Made by a program: the position numbers and the translations under genes. DNA of 64,000 bases, taken from NCBI RefSeq assembly GCF_000719345.1, contig NZ_JOFX01000034.1, positions 6,830 to 70,829 of the forward strand, given 5' to 3'. The notes beneath the pieces were generated by a model. It saw only the letters and a list, made by a program, of their open reading frames with translations. It did no database searches and had not been told where the DNA came from. The stretch's first letter is position 1. The number at the start of each line of letters is the position of its first letter. This stretch comes from Streptomyces sp. NRRL F-2664. GTDB taxonomy: Bacteria; Actinomycetota; Actinomycetes; Streptomycetales; Streptomycetaceae. Below are positions 40,731 to 49,323 of the stretch, piece by piece.

Positions 40731-41891
40731 ATGGCTACCGACACAAGCTCCGCCGCCGTGCCTGAGCAGGACGCGATCCTGGACGCGCTGGCGACGGTGA
40801 ACGACCCCGAGATCCACCGGCCGATCACCGAGCTCGGCATGGTCAAATCGGTGGAGATCGGCGACGGCGGCGCGGTCGCCGTCACGGTCTACCTGACGGT
40901 GTCGGGCTGCCCCATGCGCGAGACCATCACCCGGAACGTCACCGAGGCCGTCGAGAAGGTCGCCGGCGTCACCTCCGTCGCCGTCTCCCTCGACGTGATG
41001 AGCGACGAGCAGCGCAAGGACCTGGCGGCGACGCTGCGCGGCGGCACCGCCGAGCGCGAGGTGCCCTTCGCCAAGCCGGGTTCGCTGACCCGTGTGTACG
41101 CGGTCGCCTCGGGCAAGGGCGGCGTCGGCAAGTCCTCCGTCACGGTGAACCTGGCCGCCGCGATGGCGGCGGACGGCCTGAAGGTCGGTGTGGTCGACGC
41201 GGACATCTACGGCCACAGCGTGCCGCGCATGCTGGGCGTGGACGGCCGTCCCACCCAGGTCGAGAACATGATCATGCCGCCGTCCGCGAACGGTGTGAAG
41301 GTCATCTCCATCGGCATGTTCACCCCGGGCAACGCGCCGGTCGTGTGGCGCGGTCCGATGCTGCACCGGGCCCTCCAGCAGTTCCTGGCCGACGTCTTCT
41401 GGGGCGACCTGGACGTGCTGCTGCTCGACCTGCCGCCCGGTACGGGCGACATCGCGATCTCGGTGGCCCAGCTCGTGCCGAACGCCGAGATCCTCGTCGT
41501 CACCACCCCGCAGCAGGCCGCGGCGGAGGTGGCCGAGCGGGCCGGCTCGATCGCCGTGCAGACCCATCAGAAGATCGTCGGTGTCGTCGAGAACATGTCG
41601 GGCCTGCCGTGCCCGCACTGCGACGAGATGGTGGACGTCTTCGGCTCGGGCGGCGGTCAGAAGGTCGCCGACGGCTTGAGCAGGACGGTCGGCGCGACCG
41701 TGCCGGTGCTCGGCCAGATCCCGATCGACGTGCGCCTGCGCGAGGGCGGTGACGAGGGCAAGCCGGTCGTCCTGTCCGACCCGGACTCGCCGGCCGGCGC
41801 GGCCCTGCGCGCGATCGCGGGCAAGCTGGGCGGCCGGGCGCGCGGCCTGTCGGGCATGTCGCTGGGCATCACCCCGCGCAACAAGTTCTAG
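40731..41891 (+). CDS. mrp: Mrp/NBP35 family Fe-S carrier P-loop ATPase
   Basis: This 386-residue cytosolic ATPase (ApbC/Mrp) binds a [4Fe-4S] cluster between two subunits and delivers it to apoproteins. Residues 10-95 form a MIP18/DUF59 domain with VSGCPMR. The deviant Walker A GKGGVGKSS is at 128-136, and the cluster-binding CPHC is at Cys 294/297. The length and order match the fused DUF59-Mrp form. The start has no Shine-Dalgarno and a TANNNT box 6 nt upstream. It could serve nearby Fe-S proteins such as AdnA and the ferredoxin, but no specific client is indicated. Confidence 0.95.
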   Translation: MATDTSSAAVPEQDAILDALATVNDPEIHRPITELGMVKSVEIGDGGAVAVTVYLTVSGCPMRETITRNVTEAVEKVAGVTSVAVSLDVMSDEQRKDLAATLRGGTAEREVPFAKPGSLTRVYAVASGKGGVGKSSVTVNLAAAMAADGLKVGVVDADIYGHSVPRMLGVDGRPTQVENMIMPPSANGVKVISIGMFTPGNAPVVWRGPMLHRALQQFLADVFWGDLDVLLLDLPPGTGDIAISVAQLVPNAEILVVTTPQQAAAEVAERAGSIAVQTHQKIVGVVENMSGLPCPHCDEMVDVFGSGGGQKVADGLSRTVGATVPVLGQIPIDVRLREGGDEGKPVVLSDPDSPAGAALRAIAGKLGGRARGLSGMSLGITPRNKF

Positions 41892-41901
41892 GGGACCTCG
41901 T

Positions 41902-41941
41902 ACGAAGGGGGGCACCGCCGGCCGGCGGTGCCCCCCTTCGT
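41902..41941. terminator. 20-bp perfect palindrome, bidirectional terminator after mrp
   Basis: Bases 41902-41921 are the exact reverse complement of 41922-41941, with no loop base. It lies between mrp and a convergent gene. Confidence 0.88.
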
Positions 41942-41962
41942 CGTACCGTCGGCCGGGGAGGG

Positions 41963-42715
41963 CTACTCGTACGTGCCGAGGTCGGTGATGGCCGCGAAGC
42001 CGAGGCCGTAGGCACTCATCCCGCGGCCGTAGGCGCCCAGGTGGACGCCGCTGCCGGTGGAGCCGGCGAGCACCCAGCCGAACTCGGACTCGCGGTAGTG
42101 GAAGGTCGTCGGCTCCCCGTCGACCGGCAGCGACAGGGTGGACCAGTCCTCGCCGTCGAGGTCGTCGGCGAGCTCCCACGCGGCCTCGGTCTGCTGGTCG
42201 AGCCAGTCGTCGCGCAGCGAATGGTCCATCTGGCCGGGCCAGCTGTAGGCCAGCAGCCCGGAGCCGGCCAGCCAGGCCGCCGAGGAGACCGAGGTGGCCT
42301 CCAGGACTCCGGTGCCGTCACCGCTGCGGCGCAGCGGGTTGCTCGCCACCGTGATGACCACCGCGAAGCGCTCCTTCTCACCGGTGGCGATCTCTCCCCG
42401 GGCGGAGGGCTCGTCGCCGTGGCCGGTCGAGCCGTGCTCGACCGTACCGTCGGCGGCGGTGCCGACCTGCATGAGCCAGCGCGGTCCGGTGAAGGCGCTG
42501 TCCAGCCCGTACCAGGGGAAATCGGCCGCGAGGAAGCCCTCGGCCGTCCGGCGGGCCGCCGGCACCGGGGCGGCGGCCTCCGGCTGCTGCCCCTCACCCC
42601 GGTCGCCGGTATGGGAGCTCGTATGCGGACTGCCGTGCGGTTCCTGAGCGGGGTCCGTGGCGCCGGGTGCCTCGGCGGTCTGTGCCCCTACCAGGCTGCT
42701 GCTCGTCGTCTCCAT
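41963..42715 (-). CDS. Conserved hypothetical protein, 250 residues
   Basis: I recognise no family. The first 55 residues are disordered (Ser/Thr/Pro/Glu-rich). The remaining 190 form a soluble alpha/beta region with Trp-rich stretches such as FPWYGLDSAF, GPRWLMQVG, HSLRDDWLDQQ and FHYRESEFGWVLAG, ending GMSAYGLGFAAI. There is no signal peptide. It is convergent with mrp, in the position where mycobacteria have other genes between mrp and tatB. A G/C-rich inverted stretch at about 42751-42785 lies upstream. Confidence 0.7.
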   Translation of the reverse strand: METTSSSLVGAQTAEAPGATDPAQEPHGSPHTSSHTGDRGEGQQPEAAAPVPAARRTAEGFLAADFPWYGLDSAFTGPRWLMQVGTAADGTVEHGSTGHGDEPSARGEIATGEKERFAVVITVASNPLRRSGDGTGVLEATSVSSAAWLAGSGLLAYSWPGQMDHSLRDDWLDQQTEAAWELADDLDGEDWSTLSLPVDGEPTTFHYRESEFGWVLAGSTGSGVHLGAYGRGMSAYGLGFAAITDLGTYE

Positions 42716-42852
42716 CTGGGCGGCCTCTCGTTCCGTGGGGTCCGGAACGGCCCTCCCCCTCGCTGCGCTGGGGGGACCCCCTCCCTCGGGCGTCCCGCGA
42801 TCCGGACAGATGGAGGATAGCCACCGGACCCCCGATCGCCGGGCAGGCTGGG

Positions 42853-43287
42853 TCAGGTGGCGTCGGCGTCGAAGCGGGCGCGCTGCTCTGCGGCCGGGGC
42901 CGCGGGCTTCTTCAGGAGGTCGGCGCCGCCGGGCGCGCCGGACGGGGCGGGCGCCGGGGCGTCGGGCTCCGGGTCGTTGACGGCGTCCGCGACGTCGTTC
43001 AGCTCCTTGCGCAGGTCGAAGCTGGAGCGGATCTCCCTGATGTCCTCGTTCTCCGTCAGCTGCTTGCGGATGAAGGTCTTCGGATTCAGGTCCTCGAATT
43101 CGAAGTCCTTGAATTCCGGTCCGAGTTCGGAGCGGATGTCCTGCTTGGCGCTGTCGGAGAACGCGCGGACCTTGCGGATGAATCCCGTGACGTCCTGGAT
43201 GACCTTCGGGAGCTTGTCCGGGCCGAAGACGAGGATGGCCAGAACCACGATGGTGACGAGTTCGAGTGCGCCTATGTCGTTGAACAC
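42853..43287 (-). CDS. tatB: Sec-independent translocase subunit TatB
   Basis: TatB is the membrane-anchored subunit that, with TatC, recognises twin-arginine signal peptides. The 144-residue protein has a single N-terminal helix (ALELVTIVVLAILVFGPDKLP) followed by a long amphipathic helix and an acidic, Pro/Ala-rich cytoplasmic tail; FGPDKLP is the family hinge. TatA is shorter and lacks this tail. GAGGAG lies 7 nt before the GTG start at 43287. It follows the HtrA-like gene, as in mycobacteria (htrA-tatB), so folded-protein export and envelope quality control are adjacent. Confidence 0.9.
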   Translation of the reverse strand: MFNDIGALELVTIVVLAILVFGPDKLPKVIQDVTGFIRKVRAFSDSAKQDIRSELGPEFKDFEFEDLNPKTFIRKQLTENEDIREIRSSFDLRKELNDVADAVNDPEPDAPAPAPSGAPGGADLLKKPAAPAAEQRARFDADAT

Positions 43288-43405
43288 CTTGCCGCTCCTC
43301 GGCTCTCTGTCACTTCGGGCCCGAACACACGGTACCCGCCCAGGCCCGCGGGCCCCTACACGCGTCCCGGTCCCGTGAGGCTTTCACCCCCGGGCCACCC
43401 CGTGA

Positions 43406-44815
43406 TCACGAGCCGTTCGCCGACCCGAGGACGACGCCGAGGGTGCGCTCCCGGCCGTCGCGCAGGACCGTCAGGGTGAGCGGATCGCCGGGCCGGTGGG
43501 CGCGGATCTTGATGATCAGTTCGTCGCCGCCGCGGACCCGCTGACCGTCCACCTTGGTGATCACGTCCCCCGGCTTGATCCCGGCACGGGCCCCGGGTCC
43601 GCCCGCGGTCACCGACGGCTTGCCGTCCTCGCCCTTGTCGCCCACCCGGGCCCCGTCGCCGGTGTAGTCCATGTCGAGGGTGACCCCGATGACGGGGTGC
43701 GTGGCGCGGCCGGTGGCGATGAGTTCCTCGGCGACGCGCTTGCCCTGGTTGATGGGGATGGCGAAGCCCAGGCCGATGGAGCCGCCCTGCCGGTCGGGGT
43801 CGTCCTTGTCGGCGCCGCGGATCGCGCTGTTGATCCCCACCACGTGCGCCCGCGCGTCCAGGAGGGGGCCGCCGGAGTTGCCCGGGTTGATGGGGGCGTC
43901 GGTCTGGAGCGCGTCGACGTAGCTGATGTCGCTGCCGTCGCCCTTGTCGCCGCCCGCGGTCACCGGCCGGCCGGTGGCGCTGATGATGCCGGCGGTGACG
44001 GTGTTGGACAGGTCGAAGGGCGCGCCGATGGCCACGACCGGGTCGCCCACCTGGACGTTCTCGGAGTTGCCGAGGGCGAGCGGCCGCAGCCCGCGGACCC
44101 CGCTGACCTTGACCACGGCCAGGTCGTAGCCGGAGTCGCGGCCGACCAGCTCGGCGGTGACGCTCTCGCCGGTGCTGAAGGTGACCGCTATCTCCTTGGC
44201 ATCGGCGACCACGTGGTGGTTGGTCAGGATGTGCCCCTGCGGGTCCAGCACGAAGCCGGTGCCCGTGCCGCTGCTCTTCGCGCCCCGCACGTGCAGGGTC
44301 ACCACGCCGGGCAGTGCCGCGGCCGCGATCCCGGCCACGCTGTCGGGCGCCCGGCCGCGGTCCGCGACGGCCGCCTGAGGCAGTTCCAGGCGGGTGCTGC
44401 TCCGCCGTTCGGCGAGCACGCCGACGTAGCCGCCGATGCCGCCGGCGAGCAGCGCCGCCAAGGCGGCGAGGGCCGCCACCTGCCACAGCCGGAAGCCTCG
44501 GCGGTCCCGGCCCCGGTCCACGACCTGGAGGGGCCCTGCGCCCCAGGGGTCGTAGCGGACGTCGTGCGCCGACGGCTCCTGGACGAGCGGCTCCTGGAGC
44601 GGCTGCGAGGCCGGCGCCTGCTGGACCGCGGCGGAAGCCCGGTCGGCCACCGCCGGCCCGCCGGTCCCGCTTCCCCCGCCGTCACCGTCTCCGTCGGCGT
44701 CCTCGCCGCCGCTCCCGGGCCGCGGGGCCGGGACCCCGTCGGCACGGCCGTCGGCCGTGCCCTCGGGCCGGCTCCACCATCGTGGAGCCGGATCGGTCTG
44801 CTGCCTGTCGGCCAT
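43406..44815 (-). CDS. htrA: HtrA-like membrane-anchored serine protease with PDZ domain
   Basis: This 469-residue S1C protease degrades misfolded envelope proteins. A disordered, Gly/Asp-rich N-terminus of about 105 residues is followed by one membrane helix (about 111-133), the trypsin-like domain with His in LTNHHVV (about 200), Asp in SGYDLAVV (about 231) and Ser in PGNSGGP (about 314), and one C-terminal PDZ domain (about 375-465). The ATG at 44815 is favoured over one 14 codons upstream because GGGGAG lies about 5 nt before it. It is 54 bp downstream of the anti-sigma gene and is probably in the SigE-controlled envelope-stress operon. Confidence 0.92.
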   Translation of the reverse strand: MADRQQTDPAPRWWSRPEGTADGRADGVPAPRPGSGGEDADGDGDGGGSGTGGPAVADRASAAVQQAPASQPLQEPLVQEPSAHDVRYDPWGAGPLQVVDRGRDRRGFRLWQVAALAALAALLAGGIGGYVGVLAERRSSTRLELPQAAVADRGRAPDSVAGIAAAALPGVVTLHVRGAKSSGTGTGFVLDPQGHILTNHHVVADAKEIAVTFSTGESVTAELVGRDSGYDLAVVKVSGVRGLRPLALGNSENVQVGDPVVAIGAPFDLSNTVTAGIISATGRPVTAGGDKGDGSDISYVDALQTDAPINPGNSGGPLLDARAHVVGINSAIRGADKDDPDRQGGSIGLGFAIPINQGKRVAEELIATGRATHPVIGVTLDMDYTGDGARVGDKGEDGKPSVTAGGPGARAGIKPGDVITKVDGQRVRGGDELIIKIRAHRPGDPLTLTVLRDGRERTLGVVLGSANGS

Positions 44816-44869
44816 CGGCGCTCCCCGCGTACCTGTGCGCATGTCCGGCCGATTCAACCAGGTCCCGGG

Positions 44870-45535
44870 TCAGCGCAGCAGCGAGACCGGACGGGCCGAG
44901 CCCGGCGGAGAGGGCTGCGGGGGCGGCATCGGGCTCGCGACGGCCGTCAGGAGCGACGGTACGGCCGCGGGCGTGGGCAGCCGGTCGCGGGCCCCGGTAT
45001 CGGTCACGGGCAGGGCGGGACCGGGCCGGGAGGCGGGCGCCGGGGAATCACCCCGCCCGTTCGGCTCCGTTCCCTCCAGCGGCAGCGTGCCGCCCAGCGC
45101 GAGGGCCGCCAGCGACACCGCTCCGGCGGCGACGAATGCGAACCGCCGGCGCGGCCGACCCACCTCGTGGATGCGGAAGCCCTCCTGCTGCGGCCGGGCC
45201 GCGGCAGCGGGCAGCGCGTACGCGAAGGCCTCGAACGGGTCGGGCCGCACGGATCCCGGTCCCGGTGGCCCCGAGGCGCCCGGCGGGCCGTCCTGGCCGC
45301 CGCCCGGCAGCTGCTGGAGGCGGGCGAGCAGCCCCGCGGACAGGGGCGGGGGCGCGCTCTCCACGAACATGGTCTTGAGACGGCGCTGCGCGTCGGCCTC
45401 GGCCTTGCACCTGGCACAGGTCGCCAGGTGTGCCAGGACCCGCTCGCGCGCGTCGTGCTGCAGCTCCCCGTCGACCAGGGCGGCGAGCCGGTCTCCGAGG
45501 TGCTGTTCGGCAGGGGACGGACTGGCTCCGGTCAC
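44870..45535 (-). CDS. rseA: Zinc-binding anti-sigma factor (RseA-type)
   Basis: This 221-residue protein is the likely cognate inhibitor of the ECF sigma factor encoded immediately upstream. It has a ZAS domain with His 12 and His36-x3-Cys40-x2-Cys43, a long linker, a predicted membrane helix around residues 131-150 ([18 protein letters not shown]) and an extracytoplasmic Pro-rich tail. The GTG start overlaps the sigma-factor stop (GTGA), so the two are translationally coupled, the usual arrangement for stoichiometric control. Release of the sigma factor could be redox- or proteolysis-driven. It matches the rseA position in mycobacteria. Confidence 0.88.
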   Translation of the reverse strand: MTGASPSPAEQHLGDRLAALVDGELQHDARERVLAHLATCARCKAEADAQRRLKTMFVESAPPPLSAGLLARLQQLPGGGQDGPPGASGPPGPGSVRPDPFEAFAYALPAAAARPQQEGFRIHEVGRPRRRFAFVAAGAVSLAALALGGTLPLEGTEPNGRGDSPAPASRPGPALPVTDTGARDRLPTPAAVPSLLTAVASPMPPPQPSPPGSARPVSLLR

Positions 45536-46311
45536 TCGGCTCCGCCCTCTCTCCCGGCGTCCGGCGCGCCCGTCGCCACACCGGCCAGGGCCCGCTGCTC
45601 GGCACGGGCCGCGGGGGACCTGTGCTTGAGCGCCTTGCGCAGGTGCGAGCGGCCCCGGTGGATACGGCTGCGCACGGTGCCCAGCTTCACGCCGAGCGTC
45701 GCCGCGATCTCCTCGTAGGACAGGCCCTCGATGTCGCACAGCACCACGGCCGCGCGGAACTCGGGGGCGAGGGTGTCCAGCGCCTGCTGGACGTCCGCGT
45801 CGAAGTGCGTGTCGTGCAGGACCTGCTGGGGGGACGGCTCACGGCTCGGCAGCCGCTCGGCGGCGTCGTCCGCGAGCGCGTCGAAGCGGATGCGCTGCTT
45901 GCGGCGGACCATGTCCAGGAACAGGTTCGTGGTGATGCGGTGCAGCCAGCCCTCGAACGTGCCGGGGGTGTACGTGGACAGCGAGCGGAAGACCCGGACG
46001 AAGACCTCCTGCGTCAGGTCCTCGGCGTCGTGCTGGTTGCCCGTCAGGCGGTAGGCGAGGCGGTAGACGCGCGCGCTGTGCGTGCTGACGATGTCCTCCC
46101 ACGAGGGAGGGGTCCACGCCTGCGATCCCGCATCTGCGGCAAAGGTCGCGGTGGTTGCGGTGTCTGCGGTGTGGATGCGGTCAGCAGTGTCGGTCACGGA
46201 TTTCGGCTCACCCGCCGACCAGAAGAGGCGTCTGAACACGCCTCCACGATCCACAGGCGCAGCCGCACCTCCCCTGTCGGCTCTGGTGGTGTCCAGTGGA
46301 GTCCCTACCAT
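45532..46311 (-). CDS. sigE: ECF sigma factor, SigE_Mtb type
   Basis: This 259-residue extracytoplasmic-function sigma factor has region 2 ([21 protein letters not shown], cited only as the span about 80-125, with EVFVRVFR and [12 protein letters not shown]) and region 4 (about 185-235, [19 protein letters not shown] then [11 protein letters not shown]). A 60-residue N-terminal extension precedes region 2. It is not the S. coelicolor cell-wall SigE (SCO3356) by context, but the homologue of mycobacterial SigE, followed by its zinc anti-sigma factor, HtrA and TatB genes. The ATG at 46311 is preferred over GTG 46317 because a GGGG tract is then 5-6 nt upstream. Transcription is divergent from the O-methyltransferase. 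Confidence 0.88.
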   Translation of the reverse strand: MVGTPLDTTRADRGGAAAPVDRGGVFRRLFWSAGEPKSVTDTADRIHTADTATTATFAADAGSQAWTPPSWEDIVSTHSARVYRLAYRLTGNQHDAEDLTQEVFVRVFRSLSTYTPGTFEGWLHRITTNLFLDMVRRKQRIRFDALADDAAERLPSREPSPQQVLHDTHFDADVQQALDTLAPEFRAAVVLCDIEGLSYEEIAATLGVKLGTVRSRIHRGRSHLRKALKHRSPAARAEQRALAGVATGAPDAGREGGAE

Positions 46312-46517
46312 AGCCACCCCCTCTGTCAGCTCCGGATAAGGGTTTTTGCAGTATCTTTACGCAAGTCTTGGGCGCCGGGGCCGCGGCCGCCGCCGATCTG
46401 CCCGGCACCGTCCTTCTCGTCCCGCCTCCACCCTCACAACGCCCGGTCCCATCTGCGGGTTCCCGACGTCAACGGATACAGTCACCGTTGCGCCAACTAT
46501 GGGGACAGGAGAGGGTC

Positions 46518-47150
46518 ATTACCGGCAACCGGCAGACGAGCTGGGCGTTCGCCGACGCGTTTGTCGCCGAGGACGACGCTCTGCGATGGGCCCGCGACCG
46601 GTCCAGGGAAGCGGGCCTGCGCTCCGTCTCCCCCGGGACCGGCGCCGCGCTGCGCCTGCTGGCCGCGACCGCGGACGCCAAGGCGGTCGCCGAGATCGGC
46701 ACCGGGACCGGTGTCTCCGGGATCCACCTCCTGCACGGGATGCGCCCGGACGGGGTCCTGACCACCGTCGACCCCGAACCCGACCGCCAGGCCTTCGCCC
46801 GTCAGGCCTTCCGTGCCGCCGGCTTCGCGGGCAACCGCGCCCGCTTCATCCCCGGCCGCGCCCTCGACGTCCTGCCCCGCCTCGCCGACGGCGGGTACGA
46901 CCTCGTCTTCTGCGACGGGGACCCGACCGAGTCCCTCGACTACCTCGCCGAATCGTTGCGCCTGCTGCGCCCCGGGGGGCTGGTGTGCTTCGAGGGGGTC
47001 TTCTCCGACGGCCGTACGGTCGACTCCGCGGCCCAGCCGGTGGAGGTGCTCCGCGTCCGCGAGCTGCTGCGCAGCGTCCGGGAGAGCCCGGCGCTGGAAG
47101 CCGCGCTGCTCCCCGTGGGCGACGGGCTGCTGTGCGCGGTGCGCCGCTGA
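46518..47150 (+). CDS. O-methyltransferase (AdoMet-dependent), possible AUU start
   Basis: This cytosolic class I methyltransferase of the catechol-OMT-like family has the AdoMet loop AEIGTGTGVSG, the acidic residue in TTVDPE, FCDGDP and a C-terminal GDGLLCAVRR. Its natural substrate is unknown. The homologous segment begins TGNRQTSWAFADAF. AGGAGAGG is placed correctly for the ATT codon at 46518 and there is no ATG or GTG nearby. A TTG at 46488 is the only orthodox alternative; the frame is open far upstream but without family similarity. It diverges from sigE and corresponds to Rv1220c next to mycobacterial sigE. Confidence 0.83.
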   Translation: MTGNRQTSWAFADAFVAEDDALRWARDRSREAGLRSVSPGTGAALRLLAATADAKAVAEIGTGTGVSGIHLLHGMRPDGVLTTVDPEPDRQAFARQAFRAAGFAGNRARFIPGRALDVLPRLADGGYDLVFCDGDPTESLDYLAESLRLLRPGGLVCFEGVFSDGRTVDSAAQPVEVLRVRELLRSVRESPALEAALLPVGDGLLCAVRR

Positions 47151-47190
47151 CGCCGTCGCCGGTGTCCGGCCCGGCCCCGGCCGGCCCGCA

Positions 47191-47820
47191 TCAGGTCAGG
47201 AGCGCGAAGGTGAGGGCCGTCGTACCGCCCAGCGCCGTGCCGGCGAGCAACTGGGCGGGGGTGTGCGCGCGCAGCGCCAGGCGGGACCAGCCCACGGCGG
47301 CGGCGACCGCGGCCGCCGGGAGCACCGCCGGCCCGAAGACGAGCAGCAGGATCATCACGGTGCCACCCGCCACGGACATGTGGAGGGAGATCTGCCAGCC
47401 CACCGTCACCAGCAGGGAGGAGACCAGCCCCACGAGCATCGCGACGACGAGCGCGAAGACCTCGGCGGGGGCACCGAGGACGTGCAGGAGGGCCACCCCG
47501 GCGAGGACGGAGAGCAGGCTCAGCGCCATCGGGAGGACCCGCTGGCGGCGCACCCGGATGTGCTGGTCGGTCAGCGTTCCGCGCCGGACCCCGGCGGCGA
47601 TGATGCCGAGGGGGACGACCCCGCAGAACACTGCGGCGAGCAGGCCCCATCCCAGCCCCGTCCACGACCCGGTGCTGTGCCAGCCGACGAGGAGGAGCAG
47701 GGCGACCACCAGGTGCGCCGGTGCCAGCCCGTCGGACAGGACGCGGGCCGCCTTCTGGCGGGGAGTGCAGTCGGCGAAGGCCGGCGGGGCGGGCGGGGAG
47801 AAGGGCACGTGCGGCTCCAC
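47191..47820 (-). CDS. PAP2-like integral membrane protein lacking full catalytic motif
   Basis: This 209-residue protein has five or six membrane helices and recalls the PAP2 phosphatase fold. SLHMSVAGG matches the PSGH region in position, and GWSRLALRAHTPAQLLAG resembles the SRxxxxxHxxxD motif. Yet the final Asp is Gln and the first KxxxxxxRP motif is only loosely present (RGTLTDQHIRVRRQRVLP). It may therefore have lost phosphatase activity or act on an unusual substrate. The GTG at 47820 is chosen over a TTG 10 codons upstream; the ribosome binding site is weak. It is convergent with the O-methyltransferase. Confidence 0.65.
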   Translation of the reverse strand: MEPHVPFSPPAPPAFADCTPRQKAARVLSDGLAPAHLVVALLLLVGWHSTGSWTGLGWGLLAAVFCGVVPLGIIAAGVRRGTLTDQHIRVRRQRVLPMALSLLSVLAGVALLHVLGAPAEVFALVVAMLVGLVSSLLVTVGWQISLHMSVAGGTVMILLLVFGPAVLPAAAVAAAVGWSRLALRAHTPAQLLAGTALGGTTALTFALLT

Positions 47821-47926
47821 CGGGGATGCTGGTCCTGGGACACGACACAACGCTGCCCCGGCCGCTGATCACGGTCGGGGCAGCGCAGAGAATGCGAAAA
47901 CAGAAGGTGGAAGTGCTGTCAGCGGG

Positions 47927-48094
47927 TCAGCCGACGACCTTCTTCAGGGCGTCACCCAGGGCGTCCGCCTCATCCGGGGTCAGCTCGACGACAAGCCGAC
48001 CGCCGCCCTCGAGCGGTACGCGCATGACGATGCCCCGCCCCTCCTTGGTGACCTCGAGCGGGCCGTCGCCCGTCCGCGGCTTCATGGCCGCCAT
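47927..48094 (-). CDS. DUF3117 family protein, 55 residues
   Basis: This short protein (MAAMKPRTGDGPLEVTKEGR to DALKKVVG) is the highly conserved actinobacterial DUF3117, equal to Rv1211 in M. tuberculosis. It looks like a small beta-rich fold with a C-terminal helix; the role is not established, although the mycobacterial member has been proposed to bind calmodulin-like ligands, which I do not rely on. The ATG at 48094 has GGAAGGGGA upstream, and the longer frame to 48142 is less likely. It is monocistronic, between the PAP2-like and the divergent hydratase genes. Confidence 0.9.
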   Translation of the reverse strand: MAAMKPRTGDGPLEVTKEGRGIVMRVPLEGGGRLVVELTPDEADALGDALKKVVG

Positions 48095-48427
48095 GCTCGT
48101 TCCCCTTCCTGAAACCAGCTCATCGTCAGCCGACGGCCCCATTCAGGCGCCTAGTACCCGGCATCGAACACATTGCTTCCCAGCCATTATCCCGCATGTC
48201 AGGACCCGATGACCAACATCACCCGGGAACGCTTGCGCAACGCGCTCGGCCAAAACCACTCATTTCGGGGATCCGCCTGCGATACTTCGCCGCCGCACCT
48301 GGGGAAGCCCTTCCGCTTTCTTTGACACACATCACATGTGCGCTCCGCGTCCGGTCCGCCATGCTGGCCCTTGCACCGGCCGGTACCGGCCGGTAGCGAA
48401 GCCCGCGACGAAGGGGGACCCCCTGCC
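48095..48427. other. 333-bp divergent intergenic region (DUF3117 / enoyl-CoA hydratase)
   Basis: It holds the 5' leader of DUF3117 (a GATAAT hexamer on the minus strand near 48190 is a possible -10) and the promoter region of the hydratase gene. There a TTGACA at 48322-48327 directly adjoins the inverted repeat CACAT-N3-ATGTG (48328-48340), which could be an operator. No -10 at standard spacing follows the TTGACA. No gene is credible here. Confidence 0.4.
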
Positions 48428-49231
48428 ATGGCCGACAGTGTGCTCTACGAAGTGACCGACGGACTCGCGACCATCACGATCAACCGTCCCGACGCGATGA
48501 ACGCGATGAACACCGAGGCCAAGGTGGCTCTGCGCGACGCGGCACGGGCGGCGGCCGAGGACGGCGCCGTCCGGGCGGTCCTGCTGACCGCGGCGGGGAA
48601 CCGCGCCTTCTGCGTCGGCCAGGACCTCAAGGAGCACATCGGCAACCTCGCCGCGGACCGCGAGACCGGCTCCTCGCTGACCATGAACACGGTCAAGGAG
48701 CACTACAACCCGATCGTGCGGGCGCTCACCGAGATGCCGAAGCCCGTGGTGGCCGGCGTCAACGGTGTCGCGGCCGGGGCCGGCTTCGGCTTCGCGCTGG
48801 CGGCCGACTTCCGCGTCGTCGCCGACACCGCCTCCTTCAACACCTCGTTCGCCGGCGTGGCGCTCACGGCCGACTCCGGGATGTCCTGGACCCTGCCCCG
48901 CCTGATCGGCGCGTCCCGCGCCTCGGACCTGCTGCTCTTCCCGCGGTCGATCAAGGCGCAGGAGGCGTACGACCTCGGCATCGTCAACCGCCTGGTGCCG
49001 TCGGACTCCCTGCACGCCGAGGCCGAGGCGGTGGCCCGCGCGCTGGCCGAGGGCCCGACGGTGGCCTACGCCGCGCTGAAGGAGTCCCTGGCGTACGGGG
49101 CCTCGCACACGCTCGCGGAGTCGCTGGCGCACGAGGACGTCCTGCAGACGCGGGCGGGGGCCTCCGAGGACCACTCCATCGCCGTCCAGGCCTTCCTGGC
49201 CAAGCAGCCCCCGAAGTACCTCGGCCGCTGA
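48428..49231 (+). CDS. Enoyl-CoA hydratase/isomerase family protein
   Basis: This 267-residue crotonase-fold enzyme acts on acyl-CoA thioesters. Visible are INRPDAMNAM near the N-terminus, NRAFCVGQDLKE (first oxyanion strand) and AAGAGFGFALAADFRV (second oxyanion hydrogen-bond donor). The next strand reads VALTADSGMSWTLPRLIG, where crotonases of the PaaG type carry Asp rather than the hydratase Glu pair, so it may be an isomerase or hydrolase rather than a classical hydratase. The ATG at 48428 has AAGGGGG about 10 nt upstream. It stands alone, convergent with tag. Confidence 0.85.
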   Translation: MADSVLYEVTDGLATITINRPDAMNAMNTEAKVALRDAARAAAEDGAVRAVLLTAAGNRAFCVGQDLKEHIGNLAADRETGSSLTMNTVKEHYNPIVRALTEMPKPVVAGVNGVAAGAGFGFALAADFRVVADTASFNTSFAGVALTADSGMSWTLPRLIGASRASDLLLFPRSIKAQEAYDLGIVNRLVPSDSLHAEAEAVARALAEGPTVAYAALKESLAYGASHTLAESLAHEDVLQTRAGASEDHSIAVQAFLAKQPPKYLGR

Positions 49232-49323
49232 GCCGCGCGGCCGTGCGCGCGCCCCGGGCCCCGGGTGGCTCGTCGACCGGCCCGGGCGGGCGCGGCCGGC
49301 GGGCCGGCCCCCGCGCGGGCGTC

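Noticed and set aside
42751..42785. G/C-run inverted stretch upstream of the 250-residue gene as a mobile repeat
   Set aside because: Similar short C-run/G-run motifs are common in Streptomyces intergenic DNA, and one copy is not evidence of mobility.
48328..48340. CACAT-N3-ATGTG repeat after a TTGACA as a regulated promoter
   Set aside because: No -10 at normal spacing, so I mention it only in the region entry and do not claim an operator.
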